A stretch of 64,000 nucleotides of DNA from the NCBI RefSeq assembly GCF_002104995.1, contig NW_024468254.1, positions 1 through 64,000 on the forward strand. The letters are read 5' to 3'. The stretch comes from Linderina pennispora (lineage: Eukaryota > Kickxellomycota > Kickxellomycetes > Kickxellales > Kickxellaceae). Numbering within the stretch: position 1 is the stretch's first letter; each line of letters opens with the position of its first letter. The notes below the pieces were generated by a model. It was not told the DNA's origin. It saw only the letters and a list, made by a program, of their open reading frames with translations, and did no database searches. Both the position numbers and the translations under genes were made by a program. Shown here piece after piece: positions 11,381 through 20,297 of the stretch.

Positions 11381-11704
11381 ATGGCAATAGTCCACATCAA
11401 CAACCTCTCGCAACCCCAGAAAGACAGCCTGAAGCACGCCAATGACGTGCTCGCATCCGAGTTCATCTGCCTGGCCAGGGTTCGTGATCGAGTCGCAATC
11501 CAGATTCCAGTACCCGCCCATCCGGCCGAGCGACTCGCGAACATCACTGCTGGCACACTCAACGAGGTCGTCGAAGGCATCCAGAACATCTCCAGCCTAT
11601 TCCAGGAATACGATGGTGACGTCGAGCCCGGGTGCGAGGCCGATGTACGCATGAAGGAGTTTATCCGGCGAGCGGATGCCTGGATCCGGGTAAACTGCGC
11701 CTAG
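11381..11704 (+). CDS. Small orphan protein, 107 aa
   Basis: The ATG at 11381 follows an A-rich context (ttttaaaatgg) and opens a 107-codon frame. The product begins MAIVHINNLSQPQKDSLKHA and is predicted mainly helical and soluble, with no signal peptide or membrane segment. The same frame is open upstream to 11273, but the upstream residues look like translated leader. A poly(A) signal follows at 11832-11837. I do not recognise the family. Its amphipathic helical character would suit a small complex subunit, but that is only inference. Confidence 0.6.
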   Translation: MAIVHINNLSQPQKDSLKHANDVLASEFICLARVRDRVAIQIPVPAHPAERLANITAGTLNEVVEGIQNISSLFQEYDGDVEPGCEADVRMKEFIRRADAWIRVNCA

Positions 11705-11831
11705 CCATGTACTCTTCAGCCTGACTCGCAACCGTCGGCGCTCACAGCCCATGGGAAGCGGCCATATACGTCAGTTCTGCCAACTCTCTCGATTCGCGAT
11801 AGCATCCAAGGCTGCCTTTTCTTTTTTGTTG

Positions 11832-11837
11832 AATAAA
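11832..11837 (+). terminator. Poly(A) signal AATAAA for the small orphan gene
   Basis: A canonical AATAAA lies 128 bp after the stop codon of the 107-aa gene. It is only 17 bp before the stop codon of the convergent DPH1 gene, so the two transcripts are expected to overlap. Confidence 0.5.
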
Positions 11838-11853
11838 CATGAACTGCTGCCGA

Positions 11854-13164
11854 TTACGCCAGCGCCTTCAGTGCGTCCTGCTGCTGCCTCTTGGCCCGCT
11901 CGCGCTGCCTGATAGCCAGAGTGCTGTGGTAGTTCGGCGTCCAGGGGCCAAGCGAGTCGAACGAGTAAAAGTCCATGGGATACGCCTCCTGCCACTCGAC
12001 TGCATCCAGTGCCACGTTGGCCTCGTACGGCGTCAGCAGCGGCTTCGGGAACGCATAGCCCCAGTCAATCGACAGTCGCGGGCACGCGATCTGCACCCAG
12101 CAGTCGATGTCGGGAAACTGCGCCAGCTTTCCTGGGAAGATCTCTGACAGCAGCACCGTCTCGTAGCCGATCTTGCGTTCGGCCAGCCGCTCCTGCAGCT
12201 CCTCCAGCACCTTCGGGTTGCCCTGCCGGCCGAGTGTGCCGAGAATGAGCCCAAACTTCTTTGCATGCTTGGCTGCCTCGATCGCGTTCTTGCGCAGCGA
12301 GTGCATCTCGTCGTGGCTGTAGCGCTCGCGCGTAAACTTCTTGTTGTACGGGTCATACGCGTATGCCGGGATCTCGGGGTTGTGGATCATGATCGACTCC
12401 AGATGGAAGCGCCCGTCGCCCAGGAACACAATCACGTCAATGTCCTTCAGCTTTGGCGAGGTGCACCCGAGCAGCTCACCAGGTGACAATGGCTTTGCTT
12501 GAGGGATGGTGACACGATACACCTCGTCCAGCACATGCTTGCACGTCTGCAGCGCTGTGACAAACTGGATCACCCCCACTAGTGCAATGCGCGTGCCAGC
12601 CTCGAAATTCTTCTTGACTGTGTCAACAAAGTGCTGTGTGTCAATGCCGATATCCACAAACACATACATGGTCTTGATCTTGGTGACATTGACCGGCACC
12701 AGACAGCTATGGCCATAGTGCACTAGAAAGTCGCATCCAAGCGCCAGCGCAGTGAAGTCGTCAATGCAACATGCACCATACGTGACATCGCCCATGATCA
12801 CGGTTTCGACCTGGCAGAATGTCTCGAGGATGTCCGAGATCGCACAGGCAAACATCATCAGGCCCTCAGGGAACTGCAGGGCCACGCGCTTCGCGCCCAG
12901 TCGCCGGATCTGCCACACCGCCTTGTGCATCTCAAAGTTGTAGTTGGACGGCAGCAGCCCAATCGCCTGGTTCAGGCTGCTGTCGTTGAGGATATCCTGC
13001 GGTACGTGGTTGGCTGTCTCATGTGTGTGCCGCTCCTTGCCGACAGGGGCCACTGCAAGCGAGTCCTCGATAGACAGCTCTCCCTTCACAGCCTTGCCCT
13101 TGCCCTTGCCCACAAACCTGCGCCGCGGCCGACTGGACCTGCTCTCAGTTGTGCTGTCTGCCAT
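11854..13164 (-). CDS. DPH1: Diphthamide biosynthesis protein 1 (2-(3-amino-3-carboxypropyl)histidine synthase subunit 1)
   Basis: This single-exon gene encodes 436 residues. With Dph2 it forms the radical-SAM-like Fe-S enzyme that moves the 3-amino-3-carboxypropyl group of SAM to the target histidine of elongation factor 2, the first step of diphthamide synthesis in the cytosol. The three conserved cluster-binding cysteine sites are present: GDVTYGACC (about residue 132), LGCTSPKL in the middle and [10 protein letters not shown] near the C-terminus. I chose MADSTTES at 13164. The open frame extends upstream to 13320, but that part translates a T-rich leader into a run of Phe and is unlikely to be coding. 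The length fits the family. Confidence 0.95.
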   Translation of the reverse strand: MADSTTESRSSRPRRRFVGKGKGKAVKGELSIEDSLAVAPVGKERHTHETANHVPQDILNDSSLNQAIGLLPSNYNFEMHKAVWQIRRLGAKRVALQFPEGLMMFACAISDILETFCQVETVIMGDVTYGACCIDDFTALALGCDFLVHYGHSCLVPVNVTKIKTMYVFVDIGIDTQHFVDTVKKNFEAGTRIALVGVIQFVTALQTCKHVLDEVYRVTIPQAKPLSPGELLGCTSPKLKDIDVIVFLGDGRFHLESIMIHNPEIPAYAYDPYNKKFTRERYSHDEMHSLRKNAIEAAKHAKKFGLILGTLGRQGNPKVLEELQERLAERKIGYETVLLSEIFPGKLAQFPDIDCWVQIACPRLSIDWGYAFPKPLLTPYEANVALDAVEWQEAYPMDFYSFDSLGPWTPNYHSTLAIRQRERAKRQQQDALKALA

Positions 13165-13571
13165 GCTTTCTGTCTGTATATAGTTTTGGCAGAAGTATAG
13201 ACCAAATGGGAAAAAGGAAAAAAAAAAAAAAAAAAGCTGTAGCGACAAAGGAAAGGCGCTCGTCGCAGAGTGGAAAAGAGGTGAAAAAATTCTTCGAGAT
13301 CGGAACGCCATCACCAGCAATTATAAAAAGGGCGTGATCACCAATCTGATCGTGGTGATCTCGGCATGATGCAGGCTGGTGGGTGCTGTTGACTGGCCAA
13401 ACTATTCTGCTACTGCCGCAGCCGGCGCTGCGTGGCCCGGCCACCTGTCGATTGATCATGAAGCCGAACATGAATAAATGGTAATATGCCGATACATGCC
13501 ATTTAATAGCCTACATCGGATCAACGCGAGGACGAACAGCATTGCCTTTCATGTCATCCTACATTTTCGCA
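13165..13571. promoter_or_regulatory. Divergent promoter region between DPH1 and the LPMO gene
   Basis: This 407-bp gap holds the 5' sides of two divergent genes. An uninterrupted A18 run lies at 13218-13235 (a T run in the DPH1 direction), a typical nucleosome-depleting tract. I see no coding sequence. Confidence 0.5.
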
Positions 13572-14276
13572 ATGATGTTTTTCCGACTTGCTGTATACCT
13601 ACTGACATTTGGCGCGGGGTCTGCCCATATGGCATTAAAGTATCCCTGCCCTCGATACAGCGCACACGGGATAGACTGTCCGGTACTCCCTGACGGTGAA
13701 TCGCCTGACTATACGCCGGTTGAGCCAATTGGGAACTACCAGAACATCACTTACCCGCTCTGCAAATTTACTAAGCCATTCCCAGCACCCAGTGCAGTCT
13801 GGAGACCCGGCGAAAAGACAACCGTCACTTTGGAGGGCAAAGCTGCTCATGGCGGCGGTCACGCTCAGTTCTCACTATCCTACGACAACGCAGCAACCTT
13901 TGTTGTAGTGCATGAGATCTTACGGCATCTGTTCTTTACCAGCTCATCATGGAGCAACATACCGGACGTGCTGGACTACTCGTTTACGCTGCCTAATGAT
14001 CTTCCGGGCAGCGACCATGCCATCTTTGCGTGGACCTGGGTAAACGCCCAGGGAAATCGCGAGTTTTTCATGAGCTGTGCAGATATCAAAATCATCGGAC
14101 AGCCGGGAAATTATACGGGAAAGGCCACTGTTATCGCAAACTACGGACCCGACACACCGTATATCGACGAGTTCAACGGACAATATGATATGGGCATCGA
14201 TATATATGCAGACTCACCGAACATTACCGTGTTCGGTGGTGGAAATTCAGTTGATGAGAAACCCAGACGCTACTAA
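13572..14276 (+). CDS. Secreted AA11-like lytic polysaccharide monooxygenase
   Basis: From the ATG at 13572 the product has 234 residues. An 18-residue signal peptide (MMFFRLAVYLLTFGAGSA) would be cut just before HMALKYPCPRY, exposing an N-terminal histidine. That is the defining feature of copper LPMOs, where the mature N-terminus supplies half of the histidine brace. A second histidine motif (AAHGGGHAQFSLSYD) and the block FAWTWVNAQGNREFFMSCAD follow, as in chitin-active AA11-like proteins. Two or three N-glycosylation sequons are present. In-frame ATGs at 13542 and 13551 would only lengthen the signal peptide. The usual Cys in the HGGGHCQ-like motif is Ala here. Likely role: oxidative cleavage of chitin or a related polysaccharide outside the cell. 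The exact AA family is uncertain. Confidence 0.78.
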   Translation: MMFFRLAVYLLTFGAGSAHMALKYPCPRYSAHGIDCPVLPDGESPDYTPVEPIGNYQNITYPLCKFTKPFPAPSAVWRPGEKTTVTLEGKAAHGGGHAQFSLSYDNAATFVVVHEILRHLFFTSSSWSNIPDVLDYSFTLPNDLPGSDHAIFAWTWVNAQGNREFFMSCADIKIIGQPGNYTGKATVIANYGPDTPYIDEFNGQYDMGIDIYADSPNITVFGGGNSVDEKPRRY

Positions 14277-14289
14277 TACTAGGCATAGC

Positions 14290-15024
14290 TTACAATAAAT
14301 TGCAAACTGGAACTACTTGGATATCGCTGGCATGGTCGCAGGCAACAGCAATTATATATTGCCCATCGTCAATAGCCCTGGTGGTGATTGCCAGCGGGCA
14401 CCGCTTCCCATCAACCTCAGTATCCACAAGGCAGCCGTTTTCCATGACAACATTGATCCGAGTCAAGCCGCCCAATATCCCTTCGCCCGTAGCCTTGACG
14501 TATGCCTCCTTGACAGCCCATATGGTGTAGAAATCGAGCAGCTTGTTTGGGCTTTTATACTTCAAGTACTGCTGCTCATCAGTCGTGAGCTCCGAAGCAA
14601 AGATGGTCGCTAAATCATCTGCACTCTCTCCACCGTGGAGCCTGGCCTGAGCTACGTCGACACCGATAAGACCAGTTTCGGTGACTCCAACCACGATCCA
14701 CGACCCATCATGGGCAATGTTAAAGTCGCTGACTGTTGGGCAAATAGACGCATTGGTGAGCCTGGGCTTCTGTCCAGGTTGGGCGTCAATAACAAAGTCC
14801 CGCGGAGTTGCGGCGGGACTCGCAGTGTACTCTAAGAGCGTTTGGCGCAGCAGAATGCGCCCCAATGCCGAGCGTGCTTTGTCATGGAATTGGCGGAAAC
14901 GCTGTAGTGTCTTGATCTCTTGGGATGGCAAGTATTTGCTGTACAGCGCTTGTGTCTTCTCTTCTTGGGCTAACAAAGGCGAACAGTCTACTGCGATTAC
15001 TTTCAAGCGCGCCATCGACATCAT
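14290..15024 (-). CDS. 4'-phosphopantetheinyl transferase (Sfp/Lys5 type)
   Basis: This single-exon gene encodes 244 residues. The enzyme transfers the phosphopantetheine arm of CoA to a serine of carrier proteins (aminoadipate reductase, fatty acid or polyketide synthases, NRPS). The diagnostic motifs are present: GVDVAQ (Mg/CoA site) and FYTIWAVKEAYVKATGEG (the WxxKEAxxK core). LLAQEEKTQALYSKYLP near the N-terminus fits the family's opening helix. The length matches the Lys5/AASDHPPT group. It may serve lysine synthesis through the alpha-aminoadipate reductase, which needs such an enzyme in fungi. No carrier-protein gene is nearby. Start choice: MMSMARLK has three close ATGs, and any of them would work. 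Confidence 0.92.
   Translation of the reverse strand: MMSMARLKVIAVDCSPLLAQEEKTQALYSKYLPSQEIKTLQRFRQFHDKARSALGRILLRQTLLEYTASPAATPRDFVIDAQPGQKPRLTNASICPTVSDFNIAHDGSWIVVGVTETGLIGVDVAQARLHGGESADDLATIFASELTTDEQQYLKYKSPNKLLDFYTIWAVKEAYVKATGEGILGGLTRINVVMENGCLVDTEVDGKRCPLAITTRAIDDGQYIIAVACDHASDIQVVPVCNLL
14294..14299 (+). terminator. Poly(A) signal AATAAA of the LPMO gene, inside the opposing CDS
   Basis: AATAAA lies 18 bp after the LPMO stop codon, but already within the last codons of the convergent phosphopantetheinyl transferase gene (stop codon at 14290-14292). LPMO transcripts must therefore run antisense into that gene. Confidence 0.55.
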
Positions 15025-15193
15025 TTATGAAAAGAACTTAAACAGCCCTAGTCTGCTTTCAAGTCTGCATGTTCGATTATTAGGCAGACCACCATATTTG
15101 GGCTGGATATGGTACTCGTTAGCCAGATATTAGCGGTCAAGGTATATACGTTTTATAAACAGAGAAGGAAACAGAGAGCAAGCAGAGGAATGT

Positions 15194-16390
15194 CTAGTTG
15201 TAGCAGCCGCTCTCAATTGGTGTCTCGCCGGGTGCAAACAGAGGTAGAATGACCTTGTACATCGCGTAGCGCTTCCTGGCCTTGTCAGCCGCAGCGCCGC
15301 CATTGCACTCGAGCCCACCGTTGATCTTGTTGATCGAGGCGCCAAACTTGCCCGCCTGGACACCAGGGTCCGAGCGGACGCGGTCGCTCCAGAACCAGAA
15401 GCTGACACCCCACGCTAGATCCTCGTTACTGGCGACCTGAGCAGTGTTCTTTGTCAGGCGGTCGTCGCCAAACAGGCCCTTGGAGGCATCCAGATAGTTG
15501 TAGTGCCACGACAGTTGGATGTATCCGCGGCCCCAGTAGGTCTGGCCAGGCACATCACTCGGAGTCTTGTAGTTTTGGGCGCACCAGTCGGGCAGTGACT
15601 TGCAGTCGTACTCTTCCTTGGCTCGCAGTCCGTCGGACTCCCAGAGGATATTGGACAGGAACATAGCCGCCTCGCGCGCATTAGCAATGTGGCCCTTGGA
15701 AACCATGCCGTTCAGGAACGACGAGCACTGGGATGAGCTTGGGGTAGGGTACCGCTGGCCGATCGCGTTGCCTCCGTCAACGACTGCCTTGTTGAACTTA
15801 TCGCAAGTGATGCCAAAGTTGGAACCGCCGCCGCCACCGCCGCCGCCGCCGCCGCTGCCGCCGCTGCCGGACGATGACGATGAGGGAGCTACAGAGGATG
15901 TGAAAGAGGATGGGGTTGCTTTGGGAGTGTAGATATTTGTGGTTGTGGTAAGGGTAATTGTGGTGGTACGGGTGGGTTTGATGGACATACTGGCTGGGTC
16001 GCTGGATGGAGTTGGGTTATTGATGGCGGTGTCAGGGGTAGAGGCGCTGCCTGAAAACAGGTGGCTCATGGTGGTGGTAGGGGTAGGCTGGGGCTCAATA
16101 GGAGTGGTGTTCCCGCTGGTGTCTTCGTAGACGCACATGCCGTCCTTGCACATGGTGCCAAGGGTACATTCAGCAAACGCGCTCCATTTTCCGTTCACGC
16201 AGAAGAGAAGCGATTTTCTGTCAGCACAGCCGATACGGTCGTTTTGCACATTGCACTCCCCACCAATAGTGACCAGATCAGCACGGCGTGCGAAGCGGTT
16301 GTTACCTTGTGGGTAAGGAGATGCTGCAGCCAGCTGGCTGGTGCACAGAAGAGTTGCAATGACTGCTATGACGTTGTTGAAGGCAACCAT
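15194..16390 (-). CDS. Secreted family 19 chitinase with N-terminal cysteine-rich chitin-binding module
   Basis: This single-exon gene encodes 398 residues. A signal peptide (about 23 residues ending AAASP) is followed by a Cys-rich CBM-like module (about residues 40-90: GGECNVQNDRIGCADRKSL ... CTLGTMC). Next comes a Thr/Ser/Pro linker with a Gly10 run, then a GH19-like catalytic domain from about residue 190. The family fingerprints are QTYWGRGYIQLSWHYNY and INGGLEC near the C-terminus. The catalytic acid is probably the Glu of SNILWESDGL, where many relatives have His-Glu. GH19 enzymes invert the anomeric centre while cutting chitin beta-1,4 links. In a fungus this could act in wall remodelling or on foreign chitin, and it sits 0.9 kb from an LPMO that may attack the same polymer. 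Confidence 0.9.
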   Translation of the reverse strand: MVAFNNVIAVIATLLCTSQLAAASPYPQGNNRFARRADLVTIGGECNVQNDRIGCADRKSLLFCVNGKWSAFAECTLGTMCKDGMCVYEDTSGNTTPIEPQPTPTTTMSHLFSGSASTPDTAINNPTPSSDPASMSIKPTRTTTITLTTTTNIYTPKATPSSFTSSVAPSSSSSGSGGSGGGGGGGGGGSNFGITCDKFNKAVVDGGNAIGQRYPTPSSSQCSSFLNGMVSKGHIANAREAAMFLSNILWESDGLRAKEEYDCKSLPDWCAQNYKTPSDVPGQTYWGRGYIQLSWHYNYLDASKGLFGDDRLTKNTAQVASNEDLAWGVSFWFWSDRVRSDPGVQAGKFGASINKINGGLECNGGAAADKARKRYAMYKVILPLFAPGETPIESGCYN

Positions 16391-17301
16391 GGCTTAGGGA
16401 CTGTCTACTGAGGATGGCGATAGAAAGAGTTAGCGCTGGCTGTCGTTTAGACAAACTGGAGAATCTGCAGTGAAAGATGATCCGGTATCAGACCCACTTG
16501 CCGAGTGGTCCTCGCCCCTTTTTATAGATGCCGGGTCGCCGATCATATCTGGCAGAGTACGCACTACCACCAGAACCAAAGCAAATTCTTGGGGGGGGGG
16601 GACATTGCACACTTTTGATATCTACAGTGGATCTTTCAGTTAAGACGGTAGTTGGTCCAAGAATCAATACAGTATCGAGGAGCCTCAACGTGCTGCGCAT
16701 ACACTTTGGCGGTATTTGTCCCCGCAGCATCAAATATGCGTGCGCAGCCTGTGGCGGGCGATCATAAACAGCCAAATACCGTGCTGCTTGGCGCTCCAAT
16801 GTAGCAAATTTGGGTAGAAGTCTGCTGACGTAGTTGCCAGAGGGGATGTTGATCCATGTATATCAACATCGCCCGCCACCAACATAAACAATTTGGCCAG
16901 TGACGAACGATCCAAACATGATCCATGATGGTACATGCAGCGATCCAGATTTATCAAGCAACATGCGATCACGTACAGACCGAGGTGGGGTGATTCGCAA
17001 CAAGTGGTCGACATGCCGCACAGACCACTAAGCAGTGAAAAATCCACAACCTCATGAGTGGGGCAGCATACGGTCATCAGCCATCTTAGGATTAGGGAGT
17101 GTGCAGCCTTCCAAAAAGCCGTAGAATGGACCAGCTGACCGGGCATGCATGTTGCACAGCAAGCACCTTGCACACGCCGGCCCGGGTTTGTGCAGAAGAA
17201 CGGAGATTCTGGGCCCAGAGGAAAAAGAGGGGCCGGGGGCGTTTATTGCCCTCGTCTTTCTCCTCCCCATTTACCAAGCATACCCTTTTCTTTATCAAAC
17301 A
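16391..17301. promoter_or_regulatory. Divergent intergenic region between chitinase and importin-like genes
   Basis: No credible gene is present, although there are small open frames on both strands. It contains a G11 homopolymer at 16591-16601, a 9-bp-arm hairpin at 16845-16870, and a 12-bp perfect inverted repeat (16751-16762 with 16868-16879). The first part should hold the chitinase promoter. Confidence 0.45.
16751..16879. repeat. 12-bp perfect inverted repeat, arms 105 bp apart
   Basis: GTGGCGGGCGAT at 16751-16762 is the exact reverse complement of ATCGCCCGCCAC at 16868-16879. The right arm overlaps a second, tighter hairpin: GATGTTGAT at 16845-16853 pairs with ATCAACATC at 16862-16870 across an 8-nt loop. 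Confidence 0.85.
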
Positions 17302-19144
17302 ATGAAGCCCAGATTCAAGGAACTCTACAAGCACACGCCGACCGGCAGGGAGGTGCGCCAGCGTCGGCTCTCGCACGAAGCCCAGCTGCGCCGCTCCCAC
17401 CGCGAGCAGCTGTTCATGGGCAAGCGTCTGCGCTACCGTCTGACCGAGGATTCCGGTAAGCTCTTGGCTGCCGCCTTTTGGCCGACGTCATTATGAGCGA
17501 TGCGTGGTCGGTGACGGGGGAGGCTTGTCTGTGCTAACCAGGCCCAGAGTTGGATTGTCGACCCGGCGGCTGAATTGTCTTTGTAGAGACCGAATCCGAA
17601 TACGAGTTTACGCCGTCCGACACGGCCATCATTACCCGCGGGCTCAAGGTAAGACTCGACAGAATCAGTTGCCCAGTACTATGTCTGCGTATATGCTGAG
17701 CCCCTTGGTCTTTGTAGAGCACCAACAAGGGGGAGCGCCTGGACTCCCTAAAGAACCTCAGCACCAAGCTTGAGCACCCGTCTGAGGAGCTGCGCCGCTT
17801 TGTGTCACACGGCGACTGCATTGATCTACTGCTGAAATTCATCAGCGCGACCGAGACCGACGAGAAGCTTCTGAGCGTCTGGTGCCTTACCAATATTGCT
17901 GCAAATGAGAGCGCGCTGGCGGAGAAAATCTTGCCGGCCACGCCGCACCTCATCACTCTCATTTCCAGCGATAACCTGGTAAGTTTCCGCACGCACATAT
18001 GTGAGAGCCTCTGGGGTTGATTCGCAACAGTTAGTGCCTGCCAGCGTTGTCTGGGGGCAAGGTCAAGGGAAGGGCGATCCAAAACTGCAGGTAATAGTCA
18101 CCACAACCCGGCTCTAATCCACACTGGGTATGCATACTGCCTCTTTTTCCTCAATCGCAATAGGAACTGGTCAACCAGGCGGTGTGGACTCTGGGGAACT
18201 TGGCCGCTGAGAACGAGGAGATGCGCGAGCACCTCTTTGCCAGCGGTGCTCTGAAGCCGCTTGTCGAACTCGCTGACACGACCACAAGCAGCAAGGTCCT
18301 TCAGACAGCATGCTTCGCCCTGTCCAACATGGCCCGCCGACCCAACTCGTTCTTTGACGAGCTCTTTGCTCTGAACCTGCATACTGCACTGGCCAGCCAG
18401 CTGGCCAAGTTCAAGAGTGACAAGGGCTGCGTCAAGGAAATCTCCTGGGTCTATGCCTACCTGGCAGCATCGAGCTCCGAGTCTCAGGTCAATAAGCTCC
18501 TGGCATCTGGGGCTATCGAGCAGCTGCTAGACTATGCTGGAACGGTTGATCCCCCCGATGTCTCACTGATTCCGATCATTCGTACCCTGGGCAACATTGT
18601 CGCCGGCACTGATGCCCAGACCCATGCAGTCGTCAGGCTGCCGCAGTTTGTGCCGCTTATTGTGCGCTGCATCAAATCCTCCAACTCGCGCGCCGTGGAG
18701 AAGGAGTCTCTGTGGGTGCTGTCCAGTGTCACCGCCACCAAACCCGACATCGACGCCTTTGTCAGCGCTGGCATCGTCGATGAGCTGACCAAGATTGTCG
18801 AGACGCAGAACTTTGACATCCGCAAGGAAGCCGCCTTCAGCCTGCTCAACATTGCCATTGCTGGCCAGCGCCTGGAGGAGCTGCCAAACGAGCGCCTGGT
18901 CTCGGCATTTGTTGAGTTTATTAAGAGCCAGGACCAGGAGCTGGTGCGGCTTGGCACCCAGTACCTGCAGATATTGCTGACCCAAATTAAGGACAGACAG
19001 GGCGTGGAGCTGCTGAAGAATGTGACCGGCGGCATCGATGCGCTGGAAAACGCTGTGGCGGTCTCTGAGGATGATGATGTCAGGACCACTGGATCAGCGC
19101 TGATTGACATCTACTATGGCGAGGATAGCACCAAGATGGAATGA
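17302..19144 (+). CDS. Armadillo-repeat importin-alpha-like protein
   Basis: Four exons, 17302-17455, 17587-17648, 17718-17978 and 18164-19144, join in frame to about 485 residues. The introns are 131, 69 and 185 bp, all GT..AG, making this the most intron-rich gene here. The basic N-terminus (REVRQRRLSHEAQLRRSHRE) resembles an importin-beta-binding segment. Armadillo repeats follow: LLSVWCLTNIAANES, QAVWTLGNLAAENEEMREHL, QTACFALSNMARRP, PIIRTLGNIVAGTDAQTHAV, ESLWVLSSVTATKPDI, EAAFSLLNIAI. Classical importin alpha adapters carry NLS cargo to importin beta. This one is shorter and divergent, closer in feel to TMCO6-type relatives, so the cargo role is uncertain. The product ends soon after the last repeat, with an acidic stretch. 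Confidence 0.85.
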
Positions 19145-19481
19145 AGCCTGGTCTTTGCTGTTCATGGGGCTGCGGCTCGGTCGCAATTATTTACTTATCT
19201 TTTTCATTTTTATGCCGTTCGTATTATATAAAAAGGTCAGCCATATGGCACACCATCCTGCTGGTAGTCGCTGTTTACAAGGCAGTGTATTGCCAATGTC
19301 GACACATATCGTCTTGCAGCTCATTTGGCTATCGCCGAGCTGCTGGCTAATCCTCATGGCTCGACTTGCAGACATCACAAACTGCCGGTGGGAAAGTTCA
19401 CACAATCAATCCCACCTCTGTCCGCCCATCTTGTCTTTGCAATACCCTCTGCTACCTGCTTAATTATACACACAGACACAC
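19145..19481. other. Intergenic spacer between importin-like and cobalamin adenosyltransferase genes
   Basis: The 337-bp gap between two genes on the same strand holds the 3' end of the first and the promoter of the second. It is AT-rich near 19190-19240. I see no other gene. Confidence 0.4.
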
Positions 19482-20228
19482 ATGTTTTCCACCAGAACGG
19501 CCGCGCGGAATCTGCTGACAGTCTCGAGGCGGCAGCTGCCCGGTGCCATGCAGCTGAGCTCGACCCGTATGCTGTTTGGCGACAAGAACAAGATCACCAT
19601 AAAATCGCCTGACGAGGTCAAGAGCTATCCGGCCACTATCAAGGTGTACACGCGCACAGGCGACAAGGGCACATCATCCCTATTCACTGGCGAGCGGCGT
19701 GGCAAGAATGATGCTGTATTCGAGGCACTGGGCACCACTGATGAGCTGTCGTCCATGCTTGGCCTGGCCATTGCCCATCTTGAGGGATCCAGTGCCCAGT
19801 CGCTGGTACCCAGACTTGAGACTATTCAGTGTTTGCTACAGGACGTTGGCTCAAACGTGGCCACGCCAGTGAACTCAAAATCGCAGTCCAAGGTCAAGCG
19901 CACGCGGTTTGATCCGGATGGCTTCCACTGCACAAACCTGGAGGCGTGGATTGACGAGATGTCTGTTGGGCTGCCCGTGCACCGCTCGTTCATTTTGCCA
20001 TCGGGCGGCCTGGCTGCGTCGACTCTGCATGTGGCGAGGACCATCTGCCGGCGTGCCGAGCGCACGCTGGTACCGCTGAAGAATGATATTGACAAGGAGT
20101 CGATGATGTTTGTCAACAGGCTCAGCGACTTTTTGTTTGTCGCTGCGCGCTGGACTGCTATGCAGCAGAATATTACAGAAAAGATCTATGTGCACCAGAA
20201 GGGCCGCGTCACGGAGTTTGACAAGTAA
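19482..20228 (+). CDS. Mitochondrial cob(I)alamin adenosyltransferase (PduO/MMAB type)
   Basis: This single-exon gene encodes 248 residues. The enzyme makes adenosylcobalamin from cob(I)alamin and ATP. The PduO-type ATP-binding start is KVYTRTGDKGTSSLFTGER, followed by EALGTTDELSSMLGLA. The C-terminal half has FILPSGGLAASTLHVARTIC and RLSDFLFVAARW, both family hallmarks. An Arg/Ser/Leu-rich N-terminus (MFSTRTAARNLLTVSRRQLP) looks like a mitochondrial targeting peptide. The expected user of the product is methylmalonyl-CoA mutase, which is not in this window. Most studied fungi (ascomycetes, basidiomycetes) lack B12 enzymes, so this gene is informative about lineage and metabolism. Confidence 0.94.
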   Translation: MFSTRTAARNLLTVSRRQLPGAMQLSSTRMLFGDKNKITIKSPDEVKSYPATIKVYTRTGDKGTSSLFTGERRGKNDAVFEALGTTDELSSMLGLAIAHLEGSSAQSLVPRLETIQCLLQDVGSNVATPVNSKSQSKVKRTRFDPDGFHCTNLEAWIDEMSVGLPVHRSFILPSGGLAASTLHVARTICRRAERTLVPLKNDIDKESMMFVNRLSDFLFVAARWTAMQQNITEKIYVHQKGRVTEFDK

Positions 20229-20297
20229 AGTATCTTTTTTCTTCTCTACTCGGCCGAATGCTACGAGCTTACGAGGCTATAGCGGCATCACTTGTGT

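Noticed and set aside
16730-17173. 147-codon minus-strand frame upstream of the importin-like gene
   Set aside because: No recognisable domain and unusual Cys/His content. It probably arises by chance in a promoter region.
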